64,000 nucleotides of DNA from Lumbricus terrestris (taxonomy: Eukaryota > Annelida > Clitellata > Crassiclitellata > Lumbricidae): positions 33,096,863 through 33,160,862 of the forward strand of contig OX457047.1 in NCBI GenBank assembly GCA_949752735.1. Reading direction: 5' to 3'. A program made the translations under genes and the position numbers. The notes beneath the pieces are model-generated. The model was not told the DNA's origin and searched no databases. It saw nothing but the letters and a program-made list of their open reading frames with translations. This document shows, piece after piece, positions 48,001 to 57,944 of the stretch (its first letter is position 1; each line of letters starts with the position of its first letter).

Positions 48001-51000
48001 GAGAGGTCCACATAAATGAGCCTGATGAGACTTGTAATTGTTTTTGTATTTTAGGATATGTTGTGGGTTATGACATTTTACGTGCGTTTTCTCTACTGCT
48101 ACGTTCCTGTTCTTGGAGTGTTTGGCGCACTGGGTTTTTACTTCTTTATAAGGTATGTGATAGACAGAGTAGAAATAATTTACTCTTTAAGTAATTCGTC
48201 CATTCAACGCTTTGATTTATTCGTCCAGATTGTGTACGTCAGTTCTAGAACTAAATCATAAGGTTTCATTTGCTGCTTTCATTCATGTTAATCAATCCAA
48301 GATCTAAGTCATTATTTACAATCAATTCTTTTTAGTCAATCTAAGATTTGAGTCATTATTTTCGATCAGTTCTTATTAGTCGATCCAAGATCTAAGTCAT
48401 TATTTTCAATCAATTCTTATTAGTCAATCCAAGATCTAAGTCATTATTTTCAATCAATTTTTTTTAGTGAGTCCAAGATCTGGGTCATTATTTTCAATCA
48501 ATTCTTTTTAGTCAATCCAAGATCTAGGTCATTATTTTCAATCAATTCTTTTTAGTGAATCCATGATCTAAGTCATTATTTTCAATCAATTATTTTTAGT
48601 CAATCCAAGATCTAAGTCATTATTTTCAATCTTTATTATTCAATCAGAGATCTAAGTCATTATTTTCAATCAATTCTTATTATTCAATCCGAGATCTACA
48701 TGTAAGTCATTATTTTCAATCAATTCGTATTATTCAATCCAAGATTTGAGTCATTATTTTCATTTGGTTCTTCCGTTGATTGATTAATTGTTTTCATTTC
48801 ACTGGCTAATTTTATTCATTCACGATGACGAAGATCCTTGCTTTAGAGTAAAGACTGCAAGCCCCTCTGGTGACAGAGTGCAGCATTTTGTAACCTCCAC
48901 TGAAGTCTAGTGTTCATGTGTAACAATGTATATCCTACCTGTAGTAATTCGGCTACAGCATTCGTATGTAAATTATGCAGCAGCTGCACCGTACTGCAAT
49001 TCCAATTTCTCTTGGTGATTCTTTTTGCCCAGTACTTAAAAGATGATTGTCGACTGTGAGAGTTGTAAGCGACGGGGGACCAGCGTGCGGTTCAGATGAC
49101 GTGTTACGTTTGATGTTTGTGTTACGTTCATTACGTTTGATGTTTGTGTTACGTTCATTACGTTTGATGTTTGTGTTACGTTCTTTAAGGTTTCTGGAGA
49201 GTCACTGGTTCGTGCTTGTCACGCAAATGAACCACATAACAATGGATGTAGACAATGAATGCAACCTGGATTGGGTGACGGGTCAGGCGCTGACGACCTG
49301 CAACGTGGAACCATCGCCCTTCAACAACTGGTTCACGGGTCATCTCAACTTCCAGATCGAGCACCAGTAGGAAATCAGCTTCACTGGATGCATCTCGAGA
49401 ATTTATATAGCGCCTCTTCAAAATATCTTCTCGCTAGCATCCCCGATAACCTGTTATAGCCAGAGTCTTAGTTGGAGAAAGTGCTGGGTGGTGGTGGAAT
49501 GTTTTGCAGATTGCTATTTGAAGCGCAGAGTCGAAATCTAATGTCGCTGACATCCTGACCATGATACTACTGATGTCTCGTGAGATTATTTTAGTTTTTA
49601 TGACCCCCAAATATTTTTCAGTTTCTTTTTTGGGGGTTAGATTAAGAACTTGGTGGGTTGAGCTCTCAATCCGATGAGAACAAACTACTGATTATGGTGA
49701 ATGTGATGACGTTTGGTTTAATTTATTTTATTGTTGCAAATTTCAGTTTATTGTAATTTATTGATAGTAATCGTAATCTCCAAATTTCTAAAGTCCCATT
49801 ATTATTATTATTATTAATTTATTATTATTATTATTATTGACTTTTTATATAGCGCACCTTCAAGGTAACTACTCAGACGTGCTCCCAGTCCAACCACGGC
49901 TAAAGAAGTCAGTTTTCAACTTCAAGTATGGTTATTTGTAAGAAGATGATGCATGGACTGTGGTGGCTGACTGGATGCTATCCAAAGACAGCGTGGGGCA
50001 AGGCCTGGAGAAGTGTGTCATCCCTGTCTTGGACACGGACCCTGCTGTCTTGTAGCATCCTCTCCCAGCTCAGATTCCTCTGTGACGACCATGGATGGAT
50101 CGTAACGAGTGAATTTATTTGTTGCAGTTTGTTTCCAAAGATACCTCGACACAACTACTACAAAGTTCAACCGCTGGTCAAGACGTTGTTCAAGAAGCAC
50201 GGCCTTGTGTATGCGGAGAAGTCCTTGCTGAACGGTATTCTCGACATTCCCAGGCAAGTCTTCGAAAACATAAAGAGGAATATAATTAGGGATGTTTGAA
50301 GTCCATTTAGCATGCCTTTTGCAGCCAAAACTGTAAGGTCTATGACAACAAATATGTAACTGTGTGTGTTTGTTTGTTTGTATGTATGTATGTATGTATG
50401 TATGTATGTATGTATTTGTGTATGTATCTAGACACTTAAATATAGCACCTTTGAGCTCGTCAAAAGCACTGCGTTCTCTAACGGAGAATATTGTAATGTT
50501 CGATAAGAACAACAAGTTCATCCAGATGTTCGTGTGACAGATTTTGTTGACGTCGTGGGCTCTAAAGTATTCCCGGACTTTTCCGCGTTGCTGAACACTA
50601 AGGACGACAATGACCAGTGTTTCCTCTGACAATCCAACTGTTTATCAATTGGCTTTCAGATATCTCTGGGTTATATGGTGATTGAAGAATTGCAGTTTGC
50701 ATATCGGCAAGATTTTGTGCACGTTTTAATAATAATAATGATGATGTCTAAGCTTGAATGGCCTGAAAGTCTTACGTTTTGAGTCAATGCCTTTTTGCTA
50801 TAAGAAAGTATTCATGAACCCATCTCTTGTACTCTTTGGTTTCCAAACATTGATTATTCAACGTTGCCATGTGAAATTAATAGGAAAAAAGAAGTTCTGA
50901 TATGTATTTTGATTTAAGTTACTATAATATTGTTTAGTTTATTTTGAGTAGCATGCATTGTTTTTGAGTAGTTGTGTTTGAATCTTAATGTTGGACTACC

Positions 51001-51196
51001 TGTGCAATGGTGTGCATGTGCTGAAAGATATTTTGTATGCATTGTCCTCATCATGGCTTGAAGTGTGTGTAGGTATGTGTGTGTTTGTGTGCTTGGCAAA
51101 TACGCTTATTTATCCATGAATGGAAAATTGCATTTCAGATCTCTGAAACAATCTGGACAGATTTGGTACAATGCCAACAAGAAACTGAATTCCTGA
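42075..51196 (+). CDS. FADS: Front-end fatty-acyl desaturase with cytochrome b5 domain (FADS, delta-5/delta-6 type)
   Basis: Ten coding exons: 42,075-42,260; 42,920-43,024; 43,617-43,826; 44,823-44,924; 45,753-45,939; 46,765-46,841; 48,055-48,152; 49,190-49,366; 50,128-50,253; 51,139-51,196. They give 441 residues; vertebrate FADS1/2 have about 444. The N-terminal cytochrome b5 has the heme motif HPGG (46-49). Histidine boxes are HDYGH (175-179), HNQHH (212-216) and QIEHH (377-381), where Q in the third box marks front-end desaturases. Hydrophobic stretches at about 125-165 and 265-320 fit ER membrane helices. It introduces a double bond near the carboxyl end of polyunsaturated acyl-CoA; delta-5 versus delta-6 cannot be told from sequence alone. 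Intron 9 starts with GC, the others with GT. The exon with ATG may start at an acceptor at 42,054, implying an upstream non-coding exon. Confidence 0.97.
42465..42665 (-). mobile_element. tRNA-derived SINE (desaturase intron 1)
   Basis: On minus: GGTGGCATAGCG (A box) and GCAGGTCCAAATCT (decayed B box), then CTGGACAAGG...GCACAATTGTCAGT and TCTCATCCCAGG. It matches the order and spacing of the SINE at 37,633-37,836. An L2-like tail in minus orientation follows directly at 42,725-42,775. Confidence 0.75.
44010..44060 (+). mobile_element. L2/CR1-like retroposon tail (desaturase intron 3)
   Basis: GGGAGCGCTTCTGAAAGG...GAGAGGCGCTTTATAAAT is a well-preserved hairpin tail in plus orientation. The upstream body is not recognisable. 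Confidence 0.65.
45165..45655 (+). mobile_element. LINE (L2/CR1-like) 3' end (desaturase intron 4)
   Basis: The decayed ORF2 C-terminus reads [18 protein letters not shown], then a stop, then AFET and a final [13 protein letters not shown] stretch. It ends in GAGAGCGCTTCTGAG and an (AATG)n run at 45,640. It is 5'-truncated and disabled. Confidence 0.75.
46879..47263. mobile_element. hAT MITE, 385 bp, 8-bp duplication (desaturase intron 6)
   Basis: The ends are CATAGGCGGAGACCTGGG and CTAGGTCTCCGCCCATG. TTTTTATG is duplicated at 46,871-46,878 and 47,264-47,271. The interior holds two copies of a ~65-bp unit (CGACGAAATTTTCTATTTTCG) and G- or C-rich edges. Fragments of the same family lie at 11,718 and 39,421. 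It begins 37 bases after the exon 6 donor. Confidence 0.9.
47543..47824. mobile_element. MITE related to 22,291-22,485
   Basis: The left end is AGGGCTTTTTTAACATGCC and the right end is TTCTTTAAAAAGCCAT. The internal words TGTGCAGTTGTAAA and TGTGCAGTTCTAAA are inverted or direct versions of the AACTGCACA word of the other copy. No target duplication is evident. Confidence 0.5.
48285..48765. repeat. 44-bp minisatellite, about 11 units (desaturase intron 7)
   Basis: The word AAGTCATTATTTTCAATCA recurs at about 44-bp steps, with variants in AAGATCT and TTTTTAGT. Later units are shortened or carry an insertion (CATGTAAG near 48,700). Confidence 0.95.
49107..49189. repeat. 27-bp triplication ending at the exon 8 acceptor
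   Basis: TTACGTTTGATGTTTGTG occurs three times at 27-bp spacing. The last unit runs into TTACGTTCTTTAAG, the splice acceptor of desaturase exon 8 (exon starts 49,190). Confidence 0.93.
49395..49445 (-). mobile_element. L2/CR1-like retroposon tail (desaturase intron 8)
   Basis: TTTATATAGCGCCTCTTCAAAATATC...CGCTAGCATCCCC, a decayed hairpin tail in minus orientation, 30 bases after exon 8. Confidence 0.55.
49798..49900 (-). mobile_element. (ATT)n plus L2/CR1-like retroposon tail (desaturase intron 8)
   Basis: (ATT)n at 49,798-49,838 abuts TTTTTATATAGCGCACCTTCAAGG...AGACGTGCTCCCAG. Minus orientation. It is the second tail in this intron. Confidence 0.65.
50254..50259 (+). promoter_or_regulatory. 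GC splice donor (GCAAGT) of desaturase intron 9
   Basis: Exon 9 ends CCCAG and the intron starts GCAAGT. The remaining donor bases match consensus perfectly, which is typical of functional GC-AG introns. Using it, the arginine codon is completed by the next exon (ATTTCAG|A) and the frame reaches the normal C-terminus. Confidence 0.9.
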
Positions 51197-52532
51197 AGAA
51201 ATTTACGGACGTGCACTGAAGAAATTTCTTCGTCATTTTTTATCTATTGTTTTTCTTTTCCAGAAAGTAAAGTAATAGCTTGCATAAAACATTCCCTATT
51301 TTTAGATGTATCTGTTTCTTTTGTTTGCAATAACCAAAGAAATGTTTTGCTAACGCTTCTGCTATCTTAAACGGAAAATGATTTTTGGTTATTTCGTAGT
51401 CTCCAACTCTCCATGATTGTATAATGCAACAGCTGTACTATGCAGCATGGGTTGTACTATGCAACAGTTTCATTACATAACTTAGGAATATTTTTGCCTG
51501 CCATGCTTTCTTTCTAGGTGGCCATAATCTTGAACAGTGTGAGAAACTCTGTGTGTAACCTGAGCTTTGTAATAATTTAGTTTTGTTATGTCAAAGGCCA
51601 TTTGGGGTGGAATTCACCTTTGTTTAATTTTAAAGTTTTAGGTTCATTTGAAGTTATGCATCTGTTTTGTAACTGGCTATTGCCCTGTAGTCTCCCTCTG
51701 ACCTACCTACCGGTGTGTAGTTATAAAAAAGACTCCTGTCAACATGTAGCTAAAACTGACTATTTCTATTCTAGGATATAACTAAATAGGTATGATATAG
51801 GAAGATTTTCAGTATTAGTATATTTGTTGATGGTGGCACTGCCATTGTTACTTAGCACTTTTTCTTGATGCTATTGTCATGACGGTCATTGTCATGACGG
51901 TCATGACTGATCCACACAATCCACTGTGTAAGTTTTGATGAATGTCTTATATTCAGATTTTGTCAAAGTAAATGAATCAATTTTTTACTTGCTTACTTCG
52001 TCTTGACTATGTTTAAGACTCGGAAAGACTTGACCATGTAGCGAAGAATAACTGTCATTCTAAGATCTAACTTCAAGCGTGTTTGATATAGGAAAGTTGT
52101 TCACTGTTCAGTGTCTATGGTAAGAATTGACTATTATATACAAGCTGTTACTGTGATTAGAAAAAATTTAATCAAAATATTTAACTGCTTGCTTCCTTTT
52201 TTATTAATTTATTTTCAAACGTTGATACTTTGTGTAAGATGGCTACAGCTTAAAATGCATTTAAGAAGGATCTTATCCGTTTTGACGTTGTTATAAACTA
52301 CTTTGGTTCTATCGCTGCTTTAATTTTTGTTGATTTTGCACTTTGAAGTCTTTTTATACAGATTTGTTTGCTACTGACATGTTGTGTATGTTTGCTGACC
52401 TTGTTGAAAAGTATCTTCGGAGAGAGGCTTATTTCATTGAGGTGTTTACTGACCAGATTTCATTGATTTTTTGTGCCAAGGCATTTCTTCTGTATTATGA
52501 TCTTTCAAGCTGTCGTGTTGCACTTGATCCCA
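51197..52532. other. Desaturase 3' flank, no further gene seen
   Basis: Probably includes the desaturase 3' UTR. No convincing AATAAA was found close to the stop. A short tandem CATTGTCATGACGGT lies at 51,886-51,915. Confidence 0.45.
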
Positions 52533-52787
52533 GCAAGGCCGTAGTATTTTGCGTGTTTGAACAAGGCTCAACATGAAATGATGTAAAATGAGATAATGCA
52601 GTTCCAAACACACGATGCAAGAACTTAGAGCGGAATTACTTTTGAGGCTCTTACTTCCATGTGCAATAGAGTAGGTCACGACGATTATCTAATGATGATG
52701 ATGATGTGGAAACTGCTGAAGTTTTGAATGATATTTCAGCTGAGTAAACACCCCACTCCCCCCAAACAAAATCCTGGCTACGACCTA
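52533..52787. mobile_element. hAT MITE, relative of 36,913-37,099
   Basis: The ends are GCAAGGCCGTAGTA and CTGGCTACGACCTA. They are flanked by TGATCCCA (52,525-52,532) and TGATCTCA (52,788-52,795), an 8-bp duplication with one change. The right subterminal CACCCCACTCCCCCC resembles the other copy. A longer, older copy of the family. Confidence 0.75.
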
Positions 52788-53159
52788 TGATCTCATTGGT
52801 GACGCTTGTTTAGTTCATAATCAGTGATCTTGTCAGCATATTCCTAGTCTGAATATAGGTTAATTTTACTAAAAGCTTATGTATCTGAAGGCTGGTTTGC
52901 GCTAGTTCAAGTCTCACAGAACACTCTTTAGCATACTCCATGAGTTCAAATCCTGGTCATGGTTAATCTTCAGAAAATTCCTGATTTCCACAGACCAACA
53001 ACCTTCGAGGTTTATTACTGCACATACCGACCATCAACGAATCGGATTATGATGATTCTCGGAAAAGGACGTTCAGATAAATTCTCGCCCTGGCGTATCT
53101 GTACCCACAACACGAGCTGAAATATTTAAATATTTTGATGCTGTAAACTAATTAAATAC

Positions 53160-53370
53160 ATTTTATGTTAGTGGTGGAATTTCCAAACGTAAAATGTGAA
53201 AAGTTGTAAATTTCCAAATGCAAATGTGAAAAGTTGTAAATTTCCAACTGAGATGTGAAAATAAATTTTTTGCTTCCAATACTTCGAAACACAGATGTGA
53301 AAATTTGTAAATTTTCGAACACAGATGTGAAATTTTTGAATTTCTAAGTACAGCGGTGAAAATTTGTAGC
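53160..53370. repeat. Imperfect ~30-35-bp tandem repeat
   Basis: GATGTGAAAA-TTGTAAATTTCC/GA words recur about six times between 53,190 and 53,365. A 26-bp triplication (GTTGATCTGTAATAATTC) follows at 53,588-53,655. The minus frames here are repeat translations. Confidence 0.75.
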
Positions 53371-53950
53371 AGGTTCTGATGATATCTTGACACGTACTTG
53401 TATGTGATGCCTTTCTAGGACTCGTATGCATTTGAAACTCTGAAATGTTTGCTACTTCGATTGAACGAGTAGTATTTGAGCCAACATGTAATCAAACAAG
53501 ATATGTAACTTGCAACAGCCTATGACAACATGGGACATTTGCAAATCTGTTATATTGCATGTTATGTTAATCTGTAGTATTACATATGTTGATCTGTAAT
53601 AATTCTTGCGTATGTTGATCTGTAATAATTCTTGCGTATGTTGATCTGTAATATTATTACATATGTTTTTTTGCTGTTACTTGTTATGCAGACTTTGCAT
53701 GGCTGTTCTGTGGCTTTTTTTAAATTTTGTTTTTAATATGAAAATGATTGTATAAATACAATCCTCTGTTGCAGCACTGGAGTTTTAATTCACTGAGAAT
53801 ATATTTCTAAATGCACACTTTTTGGTTACCTCCTTTTGCTTCCGTCAGAATGAAAGTAATGTCGGTTGTGCCAGGATTAAATAATTTCCGTCGTTGGATG
53901 AATATTCGCCTTTATGAGTTATAAATAATTCAGTTTATCTTAAATAGAAT

Positions 53951-54220
53951 CAGTAGCGTAGCCAAGGAGTGTTTGGGGGGTTAAACCCCCCTCATTGTCT
54001 TAGGAAAAAAGTTCTTTTAAAGGTCATTTATCCACTTAAATAAGAAAAAACAAATCAATTGCTTGTAGTAAAAATTGTTTTTCTTACTTCATTCCCTTTG
54101 TTACTTTATTTCCACTTTATTTAGTGTAATACTGCTGGGTTGGTGTCAGGAAGGGCAAACGGCTAGGCCGGAAAAAAACCAAACCCTCCTCCCCATCGGA
54201 AATTCCTGGCTACGCCACTG
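53951..54220. mobile_element. hAT MITE, 270 bp
   Basis: The ends are CAGTAGCGTAGCCA and TGGCTACGCCACTG. They are flanked by AATAGAAT and TATAGAAT, an 8-bp duplication with one mismatch. Subterminal G run (TTTGGGGGG) and CCTCCTCCCC. Confidence 0.82.
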
Positions 54221-54554
54221 TATAGAATAGATGCTTTGGTGGTCACCTTTTTGGCATTAACTTGTGGATGTGGTCATAAATTAATCATCTGCTGGATATT
54301 ATTAGTAGGTTAATATCCAACAGCTGTTAATAAATGGTTTCTAATATGTGTGATATAAGTATACGCAGTGGAGAAGCTGCAGATTCCATGTACAATGATG
54401 ACTACCTTCGTCTGTCACGACCAACTTCATTTTCAACTTTCCAGTGTAGTTAGGCACCAGAGACAAAAGGCATAACATACGTCAGACAATAACTCTGATC
54501 ACTGTACTGTAACTGGAGTGGTGTAATTGTATCCTGTAGTCAGCAAATGGGAAT

Positions 54555-54740
54555 ATAAATAAGTAAGTAAGCAAGTATATTCTGTTATATAACCAGTTGC
54601 CAAACAGCAGTTTGGTGAAAAGGAATCGCATATAAATTTAACATAAGACAAAAATTATCAAGACTAAACAAATGAATTAGTATGTAAAAATCCTACTATA
54701 AACGTTTGCCTCATTTCATTGTCTGCTCTTGGCAGCACCC
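54555..54740. repeat. Dispersed repeat, copy of the 33,905 family
   Basis: Begins AAGTAAGTAAGCAAGTATATTCTG and shares ordered blocks with 33,905-34,170. On minus, the edge would be an AATATAC...(TTAC)n 3' tail, as in a retroposon. The 40,205 copy has the same (AAGT)n edge. Confidence 0.6.
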
Positions 54741-54751
54741 GGTCAAGGCGT

Positions 54752-55257
54752 CTGGGCCGGTATGCACAGGAGGGTATAACTCTTACATCTGGCTTAAATC
54801 TGGCCTATTCGGGAATACTGGGTTATTTCCGTATGCACGGCTTGAGATTAGCGAATTAAACTAGGTATAACGTTATTCCAACTCCGAGGTAGGAGTAAGC
54901 CGCCTATTCCCATTGTGAACAATAGACGGCCGACTTTAGCTGGACAGCGTGAACAATAGGCAGCCGTAGATATTTCCCTGGGGCCCGTCTTTAGGTCTAA
55001 ATCTGTTTACCCCACGCTGGCAACGACCGCATATAAATATCTTTCACGCATGCGCGCACAGCTATAGCCTAATGAATTGGGGGAAGAGCCAGCGTCATGC
55101 ATCGTCGGGTGCAAGGAATGTCAGGATTAGTTATGACTATCGCTATTCTATGGCAGTGCATATGGTTAAATTTCAACAGATACGTCTGGATTAGTTATGT
55201 CCGGTGTAAGGTCTATACCTAGATTATCTATGCCTGCTCATGTGCATACCGGCCCAG
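54752..55257. mobile_element. 506-bp element with 17-bp perfect terminal inverted repeats
   Basis: CTGGGCCGGTATGCACA at 54,752 is matched by its complement TGTGCATACCGGCCCAG at 55,241-55,257. GTATGCACGG and TGGCTTAAATCTGG-type words recur inside. No target duplication is evident. Ends of this kind occur in PIF/Harbinger MITEs, but the superfamily is not established. Confidence 0.6.
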
Positions 55258-56840
55258 GCTGGGGCGCAGATTGTATAACCTGTTTGCTTCGCTGTATACA
55301 TTATTATACATTATTGTACAACATTATTATATATAACATTATTATAACAATAAATAATATATATCATTATTGTTAATTATACTTAGAATATGATTATTTT
55401 ATTATCTAGAATAATGATATTTAATGTAAAATAATTACACAACTATTCTATGGGTAGAATCTACATCTATGAATAGCCTATTTGCTTGGTGGGTAGGTGG
55501 GTGGGTGGGTGACTCACTGACTCAAATGTGACTAGACTCTATAGTCACTAGAGCCTGTCAAGGCCACACGCACAAAGACAAAAGAAGCAATGCGTTATCT
55601 TAGTGCCCTGGCTGTTGTACTATTACCAGCCTTTCCAGAGCGGCACATCTGCTGAACGCTTAAAGCTATTAGCCCTGCTTGAGACGCGTTGCCACCAGCA
55701 TTGCTTGAAGGGTCACTTGAGAGTTGAGTTTTTAATGGCGCCGTACGTCGTATCCCCGTATAAACATACGGTCCATCAACTTTAAATTCGTCATCAAGAG
55801 CGGTAGGTTAATTATCGCCATCATTAGACAAGAAACAAGAGCGATTAGTGGATCATTAAGACTAATTAGGCCTATATGAGCCTAATTGAGACTACTAATT
55901 AGGTCTATATGAGCCTATAAATTGAAACTACCCACGGGTCCCTTTGCCATAACTGCCGAAAGTGTTTGGTAATTAATTAATAGACTGCATGGGGGCAAGT
56001 CACCCAGATTGTCTGCCAATAGTTTATCTAAATTAGGCCTATAGGCCTATAGTATATACTTCTTCAGAATTTACAGCCATTCGTCATTCTACCACACGTC
56101 AATGGTTGCCGGTTGATTAAAACCACTGATGTAGCTTATACAATATACATTATACAAGTCATGTATGTCTCAAGCAGGGATGTCACTCTTAATTTTCAAA
56201 AAAAGGTCAGACTCTGTCCCAAAAAGGCTAGAAAAGGCTAGATTGGTTTTGCGTTGAAAAATACCGAAATTTCTCGATCTCCAGTTCTAATGAAATGCAG
56301 GTTTAAAATACATGCGCACTTTGAGCAGCTTAATAATAGCGTCCAGATGTTAAAACTAAGAACTTTTGAACTTCGATTACCGGATTACGAAATATTTTGC
56401 AAAATTTCCGAGTGTTAGTTCTATTTTGTAAAATTACCTGAAAAGAAAGTTTAATAAATTGCTCGTATTGCACGTTTTTAAACGTGAAAAACCTCAGTGG
56501 AAAAAGCTGGATCTCGAAAAAACACATTGAAAGCTAGACAAGAGCGAAAAACCTAGATCTAGGTGGAAAAAGGTATGAGTGGCATCCCTGGTCTCAAGGG
56601 TCACTCGACTCTGTTCTCCCACCGAGCCGTCAACGGCTGTGGGGTGGTGGAGGAAGGGCATTGGGTGGCAAGATGGCAGGTGAAAGAGGACCCTAGAAAA
56701 TCTTAAAAGCAGCGGTTGTCCTGCTAAAGAGCCACTCGAAGAAGCCAAATTGATCTAGGGCCTACATCGTGTGTTTGTAGCCCACACGACGAAACGAAAA
56801 ACTTAACTTCAGAATTTATAGAACTATGTTTCGTCACTGA
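55258..56840. other. No gene seen; A/T-rich sequence with many TAGGCCTA palindromes
   Basis: (ATTAT)-rich at 55,300-55,440. A stretch at 56,180-56,590 repeats AAAAAGGCTAG and GAAAAACCT-type words. Three TAGGCCTA copies lie at 55,867-56,045. No exon could be supported. Confidence 0.45.
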
Positions 56841-56844
56841 CACC

Positions 56845-56992
56845 TTGTGTATGTATGTATGTATGTATGTATGTATGTATGTATGTATGTATGTATGTAT
56901 GTATGTATGTATGTATGTATGTATGTATGTATGTATGTATGTATGTATGTATGTATGTATGTATGTATGTATGTATGTATGTATGTATGTAC
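56845..56992. repeat. (GTAT)n microsatellite
   Basis: About 37 almost perfect GTAT units. The Met-Tyr-Val-Cys frame is the repeat. Confidence 0.97.
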
Positions 56993-57214
56993 GTAAGCAG
57001 GGAATTTGTTGAATTTGAGAACCGAAATAGATTATGTGTAGGGCCTAGACCTATACAATTTTTTTACTGTGTTCACTATAGCTCATTAAATGAATCTGCA
57101 CGAACAGAATGATCATCTGTAGGCCTATGCCTTATAATTATGCTGTTTGGGTTAAGGCTTGTTAAGCAAAGAAATCGGACAAATAGGATTACAAAATTAC
57201 AAAAAGCGTTCAGT

Positions 57215-57650
57215 CAACAAGCAAGCAAACAGACAAACAAACGAGCAGGAAAACAAACAGATAGACAAACAATCAAACACACGGCTAAACAAACAAGCAA
57301 ACACACAAACAAGCAGGCAAACAAACAAGCGAACGGACAAACAAACAAGCAAACACGCAAACAAGCAGGCAAACAAACAAGCGAACGGACAAGCAAACAA
57401 GCAGGCAAACAAACAAGCGAACGGACAAACAAACAAGCAAACACACAAACAAGCAAACACACAAACAAGCAGGCAAACAAACAAGCGAACGGACAAACAA
57501 ACAAGCAAACACACAAACAAGCAGGCAAACAAACAAGCGAACGGACAAACAAACAAGCAAACACACAAACAATCAGGCAAACAAACAAGCGAACGGACAA
57601 ACAAACAGGCAAACAGACAAACAAGTGAACAGACAAACAAGCAAGCAAGA
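57215..57650. repeat. ACAA-type array with 52-bp higher-order unit
   Basis: Built from 4-bp steps (ACAA, GCAA, GCAG, GAAC). The marker GCGAACGG falls at about 57,329, 57,381, 57,417, 57,485, 57,537 and 57,589, giving steps of 52, 36, 68, 52 and 52. All are multiples of 4, and the odd ones differ from 52 by 16. Long Gln/Thr/Asn/Lys frames are translations of the array. Confidence 0.92.
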
Positions 57651-57944
57651 CTGATTAAAACTCTGCAGATGCAGCTACACGATCTCCGTGCTGATGATGG
57701 AGAATGGAGGTCCGGGAGGGAGGTGGGACGGTTAAGGTTATTATGCTAAAGTCGACCTTCTCTGCAGGAGACCCGTCGTTTCGCCTAAACTTGAGTGGTC
57801 GGCAAGTAACACTTGCAAATTTGTTACGGTTTGTGCGCAAGTGCACTAAAAATTTTTCTGTCAGGACTTTGGGTTAAGCGCCGGTTTTGATGTGATACCC
57901 ATCTGAATTATATTACCAATACCAGATCACTGCATTTGGAAAAG

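Noticed and set aside
49047..49185. Upstream extension of desaturase exon 8 ([19 protein letters not shown])
   Set aside because: It is the 27-bp tandem triplication read in frame. Homology with FADS begins at RFLESHW, and a proper acceptor lies at 49,189.
57140..57749. Gln/Thr/Lys-rich frames of 160-196 residues
   Set aside because: They follow the ACAA-type array exactly and end where it ends. The final segment QMQLHDLRADDGEWRSGRE looks exon-like, but no frame-compatible link to the downstream gene was found, since that gene has its own ATG at 57,945.
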